Part shown: positions 42,389-52,256 of the stretch, one piece after another
Layout: each line of letters opens with the position of its first letter
How positions within the stretch are numbered: position 1 is the first letter of the stretch
Assembly (NCBI GenBank): GCA_963711255.1
Contig: CAVQDO010000009.1
Coordinates: 62,001-126,000, forward strand
DNA from: GCA-2746365 sp963711255
GTDB taxonomy: Bacteria > Pseudomonadota > Gammaproteobacteria > SZUA-229
DNA length: 64,000 bases
Direction of reading: 5' to 3'
Made by a program: the position numbers and the translations under genes
The notes under the pieces: model-generated
Databases searched by the model: none
What the model saw: the letters and a program-made list of their open reading frames with translations, nothing else
What the model was told of the DNA's origin: nothing

Positions 42389-42466
42389 GTCATTGCGAGC
42401 GAAGCGCGGCAATCTCTTTCAGCGACTCGTTGGCCAAAAGTAGATTGCTTCATTCCTCGCAATGAC
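42389..42466. repeat. Palindromic intergenic repeat, family B (copy 2, decayed)
   Basis: The left arm (starting GTCATTGCGAGCGAAGCG) is intact over 28 bases; the right arm (TAGATTGCTTCATTCCTCGC then AATGAC) has several mismatches. It sits between sucC and sucD inside a single transcription unit, so its RNA hairpin would be present in the message. Confidence 0.85.
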
Positions 42467-42472
42467 GTTGTT

Positions 42473-43645
42473 TTATAATTTATTTTTCTGCACTTCTGAA
42501 ACAATTTTCTCAGCCGCATCGGTCAAGCCGCTCGCCGCAATAATATTGACACCACTTTCGGATAAAAGCTTACTGCCACGTTCGGCATTATTACCTTCAA
42601 GCCGGACAACCACGGGCACATCAACGTGAACCTCTTCTACAGCGCCAATAATACCTTCTGCAATCAGGTCACAACGAACAATGCCACCAAAGATATTTAC
42701 CAGGATACCTTTGACATTACTGTCAGATAAAATAATCTTGAACGCTTCACTAACACGCTCTTTAGTTGCGCCGCCGCCAACATCAAGAAAATTTGCCGGT
42801 TCGCCGCCGCACAGCTTGATTAAATCCATGGTTGCCATTGCCAGGCCCGCACCATTAACCATGCAGCCAATATCGCCATCCAGAGAAATATAATTTAAAT
42901 CCCATTCTTTAGCGCGGTTTTCACGTTCATCTTCCTGCGTCTCATCACGCATAGCAACAATATCTTTTTGACGGTATAAAGCATTATCATCAATATTTAT
43001 TTTTCCATCGAGACAAATCAACTGCCCTTCTTTGGTAACCACCAAAGGATTTATCTCGACCAGGCTTAAGTCTTTCTCGACAAACATTTTTGCAAAGCCA
43101 TGCAATAAAGCAGAAAACTGTTTTATCTGGTCGCCTTCAAGACCAAGCCCAAACGCCAGTTCGCGGGACTGAAAAGGCTGCAAGCCGGTCAACGGATCAA
43201 TAACAGCTTTTAATATTTTTTCGGGTGTTTCAGCGGCAACTTTTTCTATTTCCATACCGCCTTCAGTCGAGGCCATGATAACAACACGCTGTGTCGCACG
43301 ATCGATAACTGCACCCAGGTAAAGCTCACGGTCGATGTTACTGATCTCTTCAATCAACACCTGGTTTATCGGCTGCCCTTGTTCATTGGTCTGGTAAGTC
43401 ACCAGGTTAGTACCCAGCATTTCGCCCACTGCCTGGCTAACCTCCGCTGCAGAACCCAGCAGTTTTACACCGCCTGCCTTACCGCGGCCGCCGGCATGTA
43501 CCTGCGCCTTGACCACCCAGCGATCACCGGCAAGTTTAGCCAGCGCATCAGGCACAGCGTCAACTGTTTTGACCACCTGGTTATTCGGTACCGGCATACC
43601 GTATTGAGCAAATACCTGCTTTGCCTGATATTCGTGTAAATTCAT
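42473..43645 (-). CDS. sucC: Succinyl-CoA synthetase beta subunit
   Basis: ATP-grasp subunit that binds nucleotide and succinate. The 390-residue product starts MNLHEYQAKQVFAQYGMPVP and has KAQVHAGGRGKAGGVKL, ANFLDVGGGATKERV and FGGIVRCDLIAEGI, all standard. It is separated from the upstream lpd gene by a family A repeat element and may have its own promoter there. Confidence 0.97.
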   Translation of the reverse strand: MNLHEYQAKQVFAQYGMPVPNNQVVKTVDAVPDALAKLAGDRWVVKAQVHAGGRGKAGGVKLLGSAAEVSQAVGEMLGTNLVTYQTNEQGQPINQVLIEEISNIDRELYLGAVIDRATQRVVIMASTEGGMEIEKVAAETPEKILKAVIDPLTGLQPFQSRELAFGLGLEGDQIKQFSALLHGFAKMFVEKDLSLVEINPLVVTKEGQLICLDGKINIDDNALYRQKDIVAMRDETQEDERENRAKEWDLNYISLDGDIGCMVNGAGLAMATMDLIKLCGGEPANFLDVGGGATKERVSEAFKIILSDSNVKGILVNIFGGIVRCDLIAEGIIGAVEEVHVDVPVVVRLEGNNAERGSKLLSESGVNIIAASGLTDAAEKIVSEVQKNKL

Positions 43646-43717
43646 TGTTATCTCATTCGTTAGATAATATCTTTGATGTGTATTTAATCACACTGACAAA
43701 ATACTTATAAAACTTTT

Positions 43718-43819
43718 TTACCACAGAGGCACAGAGAAAAGCCTCTTGCTAATTGTTGCCACGGCATTCTGTAGTAACAATTTTAATGTTTTCCTCTGTG
43801 CCTCGTGTCTCTGTGGTGA
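43718..43819. repeat. Palindromic intergenic repeat, family A (copy 3)
   Basis: TTACCACAGAGGCACAGAG at the left is mirrored by CTCTGTGCCTC and GTGTCTCTGTGGTGAA at the right (with a small insertion). The centre differs from copies 1 and 2 and lacks the GCGCC hairpin. It lies between lpd and sucC, both on the minus strand, so it interrupts what is otherwise a co-directional gene set. Confidence 0.85.
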
Positions 43820-43823
43820 AGCC

Positions 43824-45266
43824 TTAATTCTTTATATGTATAGCCTGCTTATTAACCGATAGCGCTGCCTCGTGCAGTGATTCGGATAATGTCGGATGTG
43901 CAAACACTGTTAACGCCATATCTTCTGCCGTTGCCTGCATTGCCATCATTAGAACGGCCTGTGCGATTAACTCTGATGCCTGCGCAGAAAAAATATGCAC
44001 GCCCAGTACCCGGTCGGATTCTGCATCAGCAATTATTTTCACCACACCCTCAGTTTCGCCCATCGCTCGTGCGCGTCCGTTGGCAACAAAAGGAAAACTG
44101 CCTGTTTTTGTTTTAATGCCCGCCGCTTTACATTCCTCTTCGGTTTTCCCTGCCCATGCCAGTTCAGGATGCGTGTAAATAACGGAGGGTATAACGTCGT
44201 AATTAACTTCAGCATGGTTACCGGCTATAAGTTCCGCCACCATGACACCTTCTTCAGATGCTTTATGTGCAAGCATTGCGCCACCAACTACATCTCCAAT
44301 CGCATAAATATTTGGCACACTGGTCGTGCATTTCTTTTTAACAAGCACAAAACCTCGCTCATCTTTTTCAATACCAAGCTCTTCACCAAAGAGTCGATCA
44401 CTGTTTGGCTTACGACCGACTGCAATAATCAATTTATCAAAAACTTCTTTTTGTTCCCCGTTTTTATCTTCATAAACCACTTCAACTTTTTTATTTTTTA
44501 CTACGGCGGATATCAGCCTGGCATTTAGCCGTATTTCCAGCCCCTGTTTAGTCAGGCTACGTTTGGCAAGATTTGCCAGCTTGCTATCGGCCATTGGTAG
44601 AAAATCTTTCATTGCCTCTAAAATAACAACCTCTGAGCCCAGCCGCGACCAGACACTGCCCAGCTCCAGACCAATAGCACCGGCACCGATTATACCCAGC
44701 CGCCCGGGCACCTTTTCAAGTTCCAGGGCAGCGGCTGAATCAAGAATGTAATCATCCTCAATATTGACCTGTGGTAATCGCACAGGGGATGAACCAGCCG
44801 CGATAATGATATGCCTGGCTTTTATCTTTTCGATTTTTTTGCGTGACTTTCGACAGAAAATTTTAATTGTGTCGACCGCGGTAATTTTTGCACGTCCATG
44901 AATTAACGAAACACCATTAACACTGAATAAAGTTTGTATACCACCAGTCAGGTCAGCTACCACCTGTTTTTTACGGTCCTGCATCACTTTCAGGTCCATT
45001 GCGACCGATGTAGCTGAAATGCCATGCCTGGCCAGATCTGATTTTGCCTGCGTATATAAATAAGAGGATTCCAGCAATGCTTTCGATGGAATACAGCCCA
45101 CATTCAGACAGGTTCCGCCCAATGATGACTCGCCGCTATGGTCCAGCCACTCATCAATACATACGGTTTTCATTCCTAACTGGGCGCAGCGTATAGCTGC
45201 AACATAACCGGCCGGACCTGCACCGATTACTGCAACGTCCCAGGGTGTTGATTTACTGGATGACAT
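43824..45266 (-). CDS. lpd: Dihydrolipoyl dehydrogenase
   Basis: FAD flavoprotein (E3) that reoxidises dihydrolipoamide in the 2-oxoglutarate dehydrogenase complex. The 480-residue product has the FAD-binding VIGAGPAGYVAAIRC, the redox disulfide GGTCLNVGCIPSK (Cys53, Cys58), NAD-binding GIIGAGAIGLELGSVW and the active-site His-Glu in FAHPTLSESLHEAAL. It follows sucB by three bases, so this copy is dedicated to the sucAB operon. Confidence 0.96.
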   Translation of the reverse strand: MSSSKSTPWDVAVIGAGPAGYVAAIRCAQLGMKTVCIDEWLDHSGESSLGGTCLNVGCIPSKALLESSYLYTQAKSDLARHGISATSVAMDLKVMQDRKKQVVADLTGGIQTLFSVNGVSLIHGRAKITAVDTIKIFCRKSRKKIEKIKARHIIIAAGSSPVRLPQVNIEDDYILDSAAALELEKVPGRLGIIGAGAIGLELGSVWSRLGSEVVILEAMKDFLPMADSKLANLAKRSLTKQGLEIRLNARLISAVVKNKKVEVVYEDKNGEQKEVFDKLIIAVGRKPNSDRLFGEELGIEKDERGFVLVKKKCTTSVPNIYAIGDVVGGAMLAHKASEEGVMVAELIAGNHAEVNYDVIPSVIYTHPELAWAGKTEEECKAAGIKTKTGSFPFVANGRARAMGETEGVVKIIADAESDRVLGVHIFSAQASELIAQAVLMMAMQATAEDMALTVFAHPTLSESLHEAALSVNKQAIHIKN

Positions 45267-45269
45267 AAT

Positions 45270-46487
45270 CTAAACCCCTAATAACATACGTGATGGATCT
45301 TCTAATAGCTGTTTGATAGTTACCAGAAACTGCACTGCACTTTTGCCATCAATTAAACGATGATCATATGACAGCGCAAGGTACATAACCGGCAACGCCT
45401 TAATTTCACCATCAACAACCATGGCACGCTCGGTAATACTATGCATACCTAAAATTGCGCTTTGCGGTGGATTAATGATAGGTGTTGATAACATGGAACC
45501 AAAAACACCGCCATTAGAAATAGTAAAAGTACCGCCGGTAATATCTTCGATGGCCAGATTATTTTCCATTGCTTTATTGGCATATTTTATAATCGACTGT
45601 TCGATTTCAGCGATGGTCATAATATCAACATCATGCAATATCGGCACAACCAGTCCGTTTGGCCCTGATACAGCTACCCCGATATCATAAAAGCCATGGT
45701 AGACAATATCGTTACCATCAATCGATGCATTGATTTCAGGGAAGCGCTTTAATGCTTCGACACTGGCCTGCACAAAGAACGACATAAAACCCAGGCGCAC
45801 GCCGTATTTTTTCTCAAAGCTTTCTTTATAACGCGAGCGCAGCTCCATTACCGGCTTCATGTTAACTTCATTAAAAGTTGTCAAAATTGCGGACTGGCTT
45901 TGTGACTGCAATAAACGTTCTGCAATGCGCGCCCGTAAACGGGTCATCGGTACACGTCGCTCAAGGCGCTCACCTGATTCCGCCTGCGCTACTTTTTCAA
46001 CCGGTGCATTCTGCTGCTGCGTTTCAGGTATATTATTTTCCTGCTTCACCTTTTCTATAAGATAGGCTTCTACGTCCTGCTTTATAATCCGGCCACCTTT
46101 GCCGGTACCGGTCAGTCGGGATTCATCGATATCATTTTCTGCAATCATTTTTCTAACTGACGGACTCATTGCGCTGCCTGCCGCACTGCTTGCAGCACTA
46201 CCAGGTGCATTATCCTTATCGCTGCCTGCCGACTTCTTGCCGTCCTGTTCTACAACGTCAATTACAGCCAGCAGCTGCCCCGCTGTCACCGTGTCGCCAA
46301 CCGAAAACAGAATATCCTTTACCACGCCCGATTTAATCGATGGCACTTCCAGTATAACCTTGTCCGTTTCAAGATCCACTAACACTTCATCGGCACTGAT
46401 TGCATCACCAACCTGCTTATACCAGTTCGCAATAACGGCGTCGGCCACAGACTCGGGCAACTCGGGTACTTTTATTTCTATGCTCAT
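45270..46487 (-). CDS. sucB: Dihydrolipoyl succinyltransferase (E2) of the OGDH complex
   Basis: Core of the 2-oxoglutarate dehydrogenase complex. The 405-residue product has one lipoyl domain (Lys43 in LETDKVILEVPS), a peripheral subunit-binding domain (SPSVRKMIAENDIDESRLTG) and the catalytic domain ending LSYDHRLIDGKSAVQFL, with the active-site His. It follows sucA with one base between them and precedes lpd. Confidence 0.97.
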   Translation of the reverse strand: MSIEIKVPELPESVADAVIANWYKQVGDAISADEVLVDLETDKVILEVPSIKSGVVKDILFSVGDTVTAGQLLAVIDVVEQDGKKSAGSDKDNAPGSAASSAAGSAMSPSVRKMIAENDIDESRLTGTGKGGRIIKQDVEAYLIEKVKQENNIPETQQQNAPVEKVAQAESGERLERRVPMTRLRARIAERLLQSQSQSAILTTFNEVNMKPVMELRSRYKESFEKKYGVRLGFMSFFVQASVEALKRFPEINASIDGNDIVYHGFYDIGVAVSGPNGLVVPILHDVDIMTIAEIEQSIIKYANKAMENNLAIEDITGGTFTISNGGVFGSMLSTPIINPPQSAILGMHSITERAMVVDGEIKALPVMYLALSYDHRLIDGKSAVQFLVTIKQLLEDPSRMLLGV

Positions 46488-46488
46488 A

Positions 46489-49350
46489 TTATTCTTCCGG
46501 TATATCCAGCGCAGTATTTAATATTTTCATTTGTTCTTTTGCGTGTAGCTTTGCCGAGCCAACCGCCGGTGCTGACGACGGCTCTCTTCCTGCATAATAA
46601 AGCTGCCAGCGGCTGTTTAAAAATGCCGGCATACGCACCTTGCTAAAATCCCATGCTCCCTGGTTCTTGGGTTCTTCCTGGCACCAGTAAAGCTCATTAG
46701 TATTAGTATACTGCGATAACAGTGCATCAAGCTGCTCACCAGGAAAGGGATAAATCTGTTCAATTCTTAAAATGGCGATGTCGTGTATCCGGTTTACCCG
46801 CCTGGCTTCCAGTAATTCATAATATATTTTACCGCTGCAGATAATGACCCGCTTAACTTCCTCTGCTTTCATCTCATCGATTTCAGGCAGTACCCATGAA
46901 AACTGGCCATTCGTAAAATCTTCCAGTGTACTAACGCATAGTTTATGACGGAGTAAACTTTTTGGCGTCATCACGATTAATGGTTTACGGCAATTCCGTA
47001 TCATCTGGCGACGAAGCATATGAAACAGCTGGGCAGGCGTGCTTGGCACACACACCTGCATATTATGCACTGCACATAACTGCAGATACCTTTCCAGTCT
47101 TGCCGATGAATGCTCTGCGCCCTGGCCCTCATAACCATGCGGCAACAACATTACCAGGCCGCTCGCACGGCCCCACTTGTGCTCTCCGGCTGAAATAAAC
47201 TGATCAATCACCACCTGCGCACCATTTGCAAAGTCACCAAACTGCGCTTCCCACAAAACCAGGGTTTCAGGTTCGGTGGTAGAAAAACCATATTCAAAAC
47301 CCAGCACTGCCAGTTCAGATAACAGGGAATCAAAAACCCTGAAGTTGCTGCCGTCAGATCCCAGCGCTCTTAGTGGTACATGCGACGAACCGTCAATCTG
47401 GTTGTGCAGCACTGCGTGGCGATGAAAAAATGTACCTCTGCCGCTGTCCTGTCCAGACAGACGTATCGAATACCCTTCTGTCAACAGAGTGCCATAAGCC
47501 ATCAGTTCGGCATAACCCCAGTCAATTGATAAAGCGCCGGCAGTCATTTTATTTCGATCAGACATAATCTTTTCTACACGCGACTGCAGCTGGAAGCCCT
47601 CTGGCACTGCGGTAATAGCTTTGGCCACTTCACGTATTTTCTCCAGCGACACACTGGTATCAACCTCGTCCAATATAGAATCTGTCAAGTACCTGGACCA
47701 GTCTACATGGGTCGACGAGTCTGCTTTGTCCCCGGGAAGTTTATGCGGCACTACACATTCACCCGACTCCAGAATCCTGCGCACACTGTGAGCCATGGTA
47801 TCGCATTGCTCCTGTGTTAAAACATTGGCCTCAATGATTCGCTTCGCATAAATTGCTCGCGTACTGTCAAGCGCACGAATTTTCTTATACATCATGGGCT
47901 GCGTTGCAGAGGGCTCATCCGCTTCATTGTGGCCATGACGGCGATAACACACCATATCGATAACCACATCTTTTTTAAACTTGTTGCGAAATGCCAGCGC
48001 GATACGCGTAACCATTACGACCGCTTCAGGATCATCCGCATTAACATGAAAAATGGGCGCCCCGACCATTTTTGCAATATCCGTACAATAGTAGGTCGAG
48101 CGTGCATCCTGCTGCGCACTGGTGGTAAAACCGATTTGATTATTAACGATGATATGAATTGTGCCATGCGTTAAATAACCGCGTGACTGTGACATCTGTA
48201 ATGTTTCCATCACCACGCCCTGTCCGGAGAACGCAGCGTCACCATGAATCTGCACAGGCACAACTTCATTGCCTTCCCTGTCACCCCGACGCCATTGCCG
48301 GGCACGAACCGAACCCTCAACCACCGGTCCAACAATCTCCAGGTGTGAGGGATTAAAGGCCAGCGTCAGATGAACCGGGCCACCGAGCGAATCCATATCG
48401 GAATTGAATCCCAGGTGATATTTCACATCGCCAGTAAGCTCGTTAATTTCTTTAGTGCCTTCAAATTCACTGAATAATTCATTTGGTGTTTTACCCAGAA
48501 TATTAACCAGTACATTTAATCGGCCGCGATGCGCCATGCCGATAACGACTTCTTTGATTTTATGAGCGCCGCCAAATTGCACCAACTCATCCAGCAGCGG
48601 TATCAGTGATTCACCGCCTTCAAGAGAAAAGCGTTTCTGGCCGACATATTTCGAATGCAGGTAACGCTCCAGACCCTCTGCATCAGTCAGTTGCTGCAGG
48701 ATATTAATTTTTTCTATTTCGTTTAAATTGGCGTTACCACGCGCAGTTTCCAGGCGCTGCTGAATCCAGCGTTTTTCAGCTGTCTCCATAATGTGCATAT
48801 ACTCTGTGCCGATAGTTCCACAGTAGGCGTCCTGAACTATCTTCTGTATTTCACGTAGCGACAGGTGCTCAGCCGCAGCCAGTGAACCGGTTTCAAAGAC
48901 GGTATCATAATCATTTTTTGATAATTCGTGATACTCCAGCGTCAGTTCATCAACGTCAATTTCGCGACGACCATTCAGTGGATTTATGTTGGCGATCTGG
49001 TGCCCACGAAAACGATAAGCATTAATCAGCTGCAGAACCTGCACCTGTTTTCTTTCATGATCAAAATTGGTTTCAGCTTCAAAACCGCGGGTATGCTTTT
49101 GCTGTGCGTAATCAAGAAAGTAATCGTGCATTTCCCGCGGCGATACTTCTGTGGCAGGAACATCGGTAGAATCGTGTCCATTGCCGTTGCTACGGGGAAC
49201 ACTGTCAAAATAGGCTCGCCATTTCGCTTCCAGCTTATCGGGACTGGCAAGGTATATTTCATACATTGACTCAAGCCAGACAGCATTCTCGCCATAGAAT
49301 GTTGAACTGTCCCACAGTTCTGACATGCCTGTTTTATTTATTTGAGCCAT
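46489..49350 (-). CDS. sucA: 2-oxoglutarate dehydrogenase E1
   Basis: Thiamine-diphosphate enzyme that decarboxylates 2-oxoglutarate in the TCA cycle. The 953-residue product is full length. Seen: the N-terminal peptide with FYGENAVWLESMYEIYL, the SucA segment YRFRGHQIANINPL, GMAHRGRLNVLVNI, a ThDP-binding HVNADDPEAV and DMVCYRRHGHNEADEP, and the transketolase-like C-terminus (DSGRGTFFHRHAV). AAGGTG lies a few bases upstream of the start. Its presence indicates a complete oxidative TCA branch. Confidence 0.97.
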   Translation of the reverse strand: MAQINKTGMSELWDSSTFYGENAVWLESMYEIYLASPDKLEAKWRAYFDSVPRSNGNGHDSTDVPATEVSPREMHDYFLDYAQQKHTRGFEAETNFDHERKQVQVLQLINAYRFRGHQIANINPLNGRREIDVDELTLEYHELSKNDYDTVFETGSLAAAEHLSLREIQKIVQDAYCGTIGTEYMHIMETAEKRWIQQRLETARGNANLNEIEKINILQQLTDAEGLERYLHSKYVGQKRFSLEGGESLIPLLDELVQFGGAHKIKEVVIGMAHRGRLNVLVNILGKTPNELFSEFEGTKEINELTGDVKYHLGFNSDMDSLGGPVHLTLAFNPSHLEIVGPVVEGSVRARQWRRGDREGNEVVPVQIHGDAAFSGQGVVMETLQMSQSRGYLTHGTIHIIVNNQIGFTTSAQQDARSTYYCTDIAKMVGAPIFHVNADDPEAVVMVTRIALAFRNKFKKDVVIDMVCYRRHGHNEADEPSATQPMMYKKIRALDSTRAIYAKRIIEANVLTQEQCDTMAHSVRRILESGECVVPHKLPGDKADSSTHVDWSRYLTDSILDEVDTSVSLEKIREVAKAITAVPEGFQLQSRVEKIMSDRNKMTAGALSIDWGYAELMAYGTLLTEGYSIRLSGQDSGRGTFFHRHAVLHNQIDGSSHVPLRALGSDGSNFRVFDSLLSELAVLGFEYGFSTTEPETLVLWEAQFGDFANGAQVVIDQFISAGEHKWGRASGLVMLLPHGYEGQGAEHSSARLERYLQLCAVHNMQVCVPSTPAQLFHMLRRQMIRNCRKPLIVMTPKSLLRHKLCVSTLEDFTNGQFSWVLPEIDEMKAEEVKRVIICSGKIYYELLEARRVNRIHDIAILRIEQIYPFPGEQLDALLSQYTNTNELYWCQEEPKNQGAWDFSKVRMPAFLNSRWQLYYAGREPSSAPAVGSAKLHAKEQMKILNTALDIPEE

Positions 49351-49502
49351 TTCACACCTTTTCTATTTTGGTCATTTTAATTGTAGAAGCAGTTCACAGA
49401 AGTTATCTGTTTTCAACCATATTATTAGCTCAAACGGGCAAAAAAATTCAGATCAACGATTAATTATTGCTATTTAACAACAGCGGAGCATAAATCAATA
49501 TT

Positions 49503-49916
49503 ATGTTGCACGAAATATCACACTTAAGGCAGGCAAATCGCAGCCTGGTTAAACGCTGGTTTAACAGCCGTGACATGGACTTATTTGTCTGGTTCCGAAA
49601 AAACGTACCGGTTCGATTCCAGCTGTGCTTTAACAAATGCAGCAATGAGCAGGCCATCAGCTGGGACTTTCAGCGAGAGTTTCATCTTTACCAGGTTGAT
49701 GACGGTGAAACTTACCCTGACCAATACAAACAAACACCGTTATTAGTCTGTGCATGCGACCGAAACGACCTGGCCACCATTGCGCGTAATTTTCTTGCGG
49801 CCAGCGAAAAAATAGACCCTGGAATAGCCGACTTTATCTATGCGCGATTACTGGAGTACCCTACAGTACAGGTGAAACACGATGCAGCTCATATAAGTCA
49901 CCCTGTTGTGCAGTAA
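49503..49916 (+). CDS. Conserved hypothetical protein
   Basis: The 137-residue product has a pattern seen in conserved short proteobacterial proteins: RWFNSRDMDLFVWF, PVRFQLCFNKCSNEQAISW, YQVDDGE and YKQTPLLV. No signal peptide or membrane helix. I know of no function. Its last 56 bases overlap the end of the convergent NUDIX gene; this tail (beyond about residue 120) may not be conserved. It is divergent from sucA. Confidence 0.7.
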   Translation: MLHEISHLRQANRSLVKRWFNSRDMDLFVWFRKNVPVRFQLCFNKCSNEQAISWDFQREFHLYQVDDGETYPDQYKQTPLLVCACDRNDLATIARNFLAASEKIDPGIADFIYARLLEYPTVQVKHDAAHISHPVVQ

Positions 49917-50304
49917 ACAGTGTTATCGGCTTGAACAGTGGTGATGGTAATTGCTGATAATCAAACCATTGCCATTGTTCGCACTTATCCGGCTCCCGGT
50001 TTTCTACTTCGCCCGCGTAATAATCACAGGAAGCCAGCAGTGAAATATACTGTTTCTGACCCACCTCAAACGATTCGTTAGTAAAACCCAGGTGCCGCAA
50101 GCCGATGACATTTAATCCGGTTTCTTCCAGCACTTCACGCGCAGCACATTCAATCACCGTTTCATCTGCTTCCAGGCAGCCGCCAGGGAACTGCCAGCAG
50201 CTTTGTTGATTTTCACTAATTCGCCTGCCGAGCAATAACTCGCGCTCACGCCAGACTAAAACACCGACACCAACGACAGGCCGTGATTTTTTATTGATAG
50301 ACAT
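49861..50304 (-). CDS. NUDIX hydrolase
   Basis: Pyrophosphohydrolase of nucleoside diphosphates linked to a moiety X. The product has the NUDIX box G-x5-E-x7-REVxEETG (GGCLEADETVIECAAREVLEETG, written here as GGCLEADETVIEC then AAREVLEETG), GVGVLVWRERELLLGRR before it and CWQFPGG. The start at 50304 gives 147 residues and avoids overlap with the GGDEF gene stop; the longer frame would overlap it. MutT-like, NudI-like or dihydroneopterin-type substrates are possible. I cannot choose among them. Confidence 0.88.
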   Translation of the reverse strand: MSINKKSRPVVGVGVLVWRERELLLGRRISENQQSCWQFPGGCLEADETVIECAAREVLEETGLNVIGLRHLGFTNESFEVGQKQYISLLASCDYYAGEVENREPDKCEQWQWFDYQQLPSPLFKPITLFTAQQGDLYELHRVSPVL

Positions 50305-50335
50305 AAAGATAGGACTGGTTTTTCGATCTGTGTTT

Positions 50336-51343
50336 TTATGCTTCGTCTTCGATAGCGACATCGGCCGCTATTTCAACGCGATTTTTACCGTTGCGTTTTG
50401 CGTGGTACATGGCCACGTCAGCAGCTGCAATCATCATATCCAGCTCATAACCCGGCTGGCGTCCGGCTATGCCAAGCGAGATGGTGACTTTTGGCATGGG
50501 ATTACCATCCAGCTTACCCGGTTCCAGTTTAGAAACATGCTCACGCAATCGCTCGGCAATAACGACGGCATTATTAAGTGTGGTCTCTGGCAGCAATACC
50601 GCAAACTCTTCACCGCCGAATCTTGCCACAAGGTCATTCGGCCGAAGCGGACTACGTATCGCTTCGGCTACAGCAATCAGCACCTGGTCACCCGCAAGGT
50701 GTCCATACTCATCGTTGTAGGTTTTGAAGTTATCTACATCAATCATTATTAATGATAATGGCAGCTGGTCGCGTTCGCTGCGTTTTATTTCTCGATCAAA
50801 CGCATCATCAAGCCAGCCACGGTTATGCAATCCGGTTAATGCATCAGTTGTAGCGAAACGCTGATATTTACGCTGCATTTCAAGGCTGTCTGCAATGACC
50901 AGGTTACTGTAACGCACCCGTTCAGACATAATGTACAGCAAGTTTCTTGCTATCTCATGCGAAACACTGACCATGCGCCATAAGGTATCCTGCTCGATAA
51001 CCAGCGTTGTGGTTTCTTCAGACGCTTTAACCTGTGCAGAAGGTACACGGCTATCAATGATTGACATTTCACCCACACATTCACCCGGCTCAACCGTCGC
51101 CAGAGGAATATCATCATGTTCACTCAACTGAATAACGAGCCGGCCTTTCATTAATATGTATAAGTAATGATTCTCTTCCGTGGTAGAAAGAATGATATCG
51201 TCCGCTGCCAGCGTTCGGTACTCGCATAAATCAAGCAGATCCAGCAGTGCCGGATTATCCATATCGACATTTCTGAATAACTGTAATCGAGACAACAATA
51301 ACTTATCGTGTGGGATAGTCTGCGACGTCATTTGTTCTTTCAT
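50336..51343 (-). CDS. Diguanylate cyclase with cyclic-nucleotide-binding domain
   Basis: The 335-residue product joins an N-terminal cNMP-binding (Crp-like) sensor (about 15-135, with PGECVGEMSIIDSRVPSAQV) to a C-terminal GGDEF domain (about 165-325). The active site is intact as GGEEF, and an RxxD inhibitory site (RPND) lies exactly five residues before it, so product inhibition is likely. It has no membrane segment. It would make c-di-GMP in response to a ligand bound by the N-terminal domain; the ligand is unknown. An ATG 12 bases in is an alternative start. Confidence 0.92.
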   Translation of the reverse strand: MKEQMTSQTIPHDKLLLSRLQLFRNVDMDNPALLDLLDLCEYRTLAADDIILSTTEENHYLYILMKGRLVIQLSEHDDIPLATVEPGECVGEMSIIDSRVPSAQVKASEETTTLVIEQDTLWRMVSVSHEIARNLLYIMSERVRYSNLVIADSLEMQRKYQRFATTDALTGLHNRGWLDDAFDREIKRSERDQLPLSLIMIDVDNFKTYNDEYGHLAGDQVLIAVAEAIRSPLRPNDLVARFGGEEFAVLLPETTLNNAVVIAERLREHVSKLEPGKLDGNPMPKVTISLGIAGRQPGYELDMMIAAADVAMYHAKRNGKNRVEIAADVAIEDEA

Positions 51344-51530
51344 TCTTTAATCGGTTTAATATCATTTAATCGGTCGCCTGGCCTGTATTGATCATTAGTC
51401 AAACATTCACCGGTGAACTTAAGCTCAAAAAGTTACACCAAAGCGGTATACTTTAAAATCATGTTGATTATAACCATGTTTCTACTATTGATACAAAAAT
51501 GAAAACAGGCCGCAGACCTGGGGGGAGACA

Positions 51531-52256
51531 ATGATGAAGGAAAATAACAGCCGCTACAGCATTTACAGTAAAGAGCTGGGGCCAATGGAAAACTTCGTTT
51601 ACCTTATTCACGACCACGCAAGTAATACCGCTGCTATTATTGACCCGGCCTGGGAAGTCGATGAAATGTTAAATTTTGCGGACAGCCAGGATATTAAGAT
51701 TACCGATATCCTGCTCACCCACAGTCACCATGACCACATCAATGGCTTGCAGCAAACACTGGAACACAGCGATGCCAGGGTTCACCTGTTAAAACCGGAG
51801 GCTCAGTTCTGGGGCGAAAACCTGAGCAAACCGGTATTACATCATGGCGCTGATCAGATACAGCTGGGCGAGAGCCAGATCAACGTCCTGCACACGCCCG
51901 GTCACACACCCGGCTCCGCCTGTTACCATATTGGCAACGATCTGATTGCCGGTGACACACTGTTTGTTTTCGGTTGTGGACGCTGCGATCTTGCCGGCGG
52001 CGACCCGGAAGAAATGTTTCAAACCCTGAAAAAAATGAAAACCGAGCTACCCGAATCAACGGTACTGCACCCGGGACACAATTACGCCCCGCAGGCACCG
52101 ACATCAACGATGGAAATACAGTGCCAGGGCAATCCTTTCCTGCATTTTGACGAGGCCGCCGATTTTGTGAAATACCGCATGCAGGTGCACGATAAAATCC
52201 GGGAAACACCCTATAGCGCTGTTTCTAAAGAAGAAGCCTGTAACTCAATAAAATAA
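51531..52256 (+). CDS. MBL-fold hydrolase, glyoxalase II-like
   Basis: The 241-residue product has the metallo-beta-lactamase metal motifs THSHHDHINGL (about 62-72), HTPGHTPGSACYH, AGDTLFVFGCGRCD and HPGHNY, the last as in hydroxyacylglutathione hydrolases and YcbL-type proteins. A very strong ribosome site (GGGGGAG) lies just before the double ATG. Likely a glyoxalase II-like or thioester hydrolase; a persulfide dioxygenase role is less supported. Single gene. Confidence 0.85.
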   Translation: MMKENNSRYSIYSKELGPMENFVYLIHDHASNTAAIIDPAWEVDEMLNFADSQDIKITDILLTHSHHDHINGLQQTLEHSDARVHLLKPEAQFWGENLSKPVLHHGADQIQLGESQINVLHTPGHTPGSACYHIGNDLIAGDTLFVFGCGRCDLAGGDPEEMFQTLKKMKTELPESTVLHPGHNYAPQAPTSTMEIQCQGNPFLHFDEAADFVKYRMQVHDKIRETPYSAVSKEEACNSIK

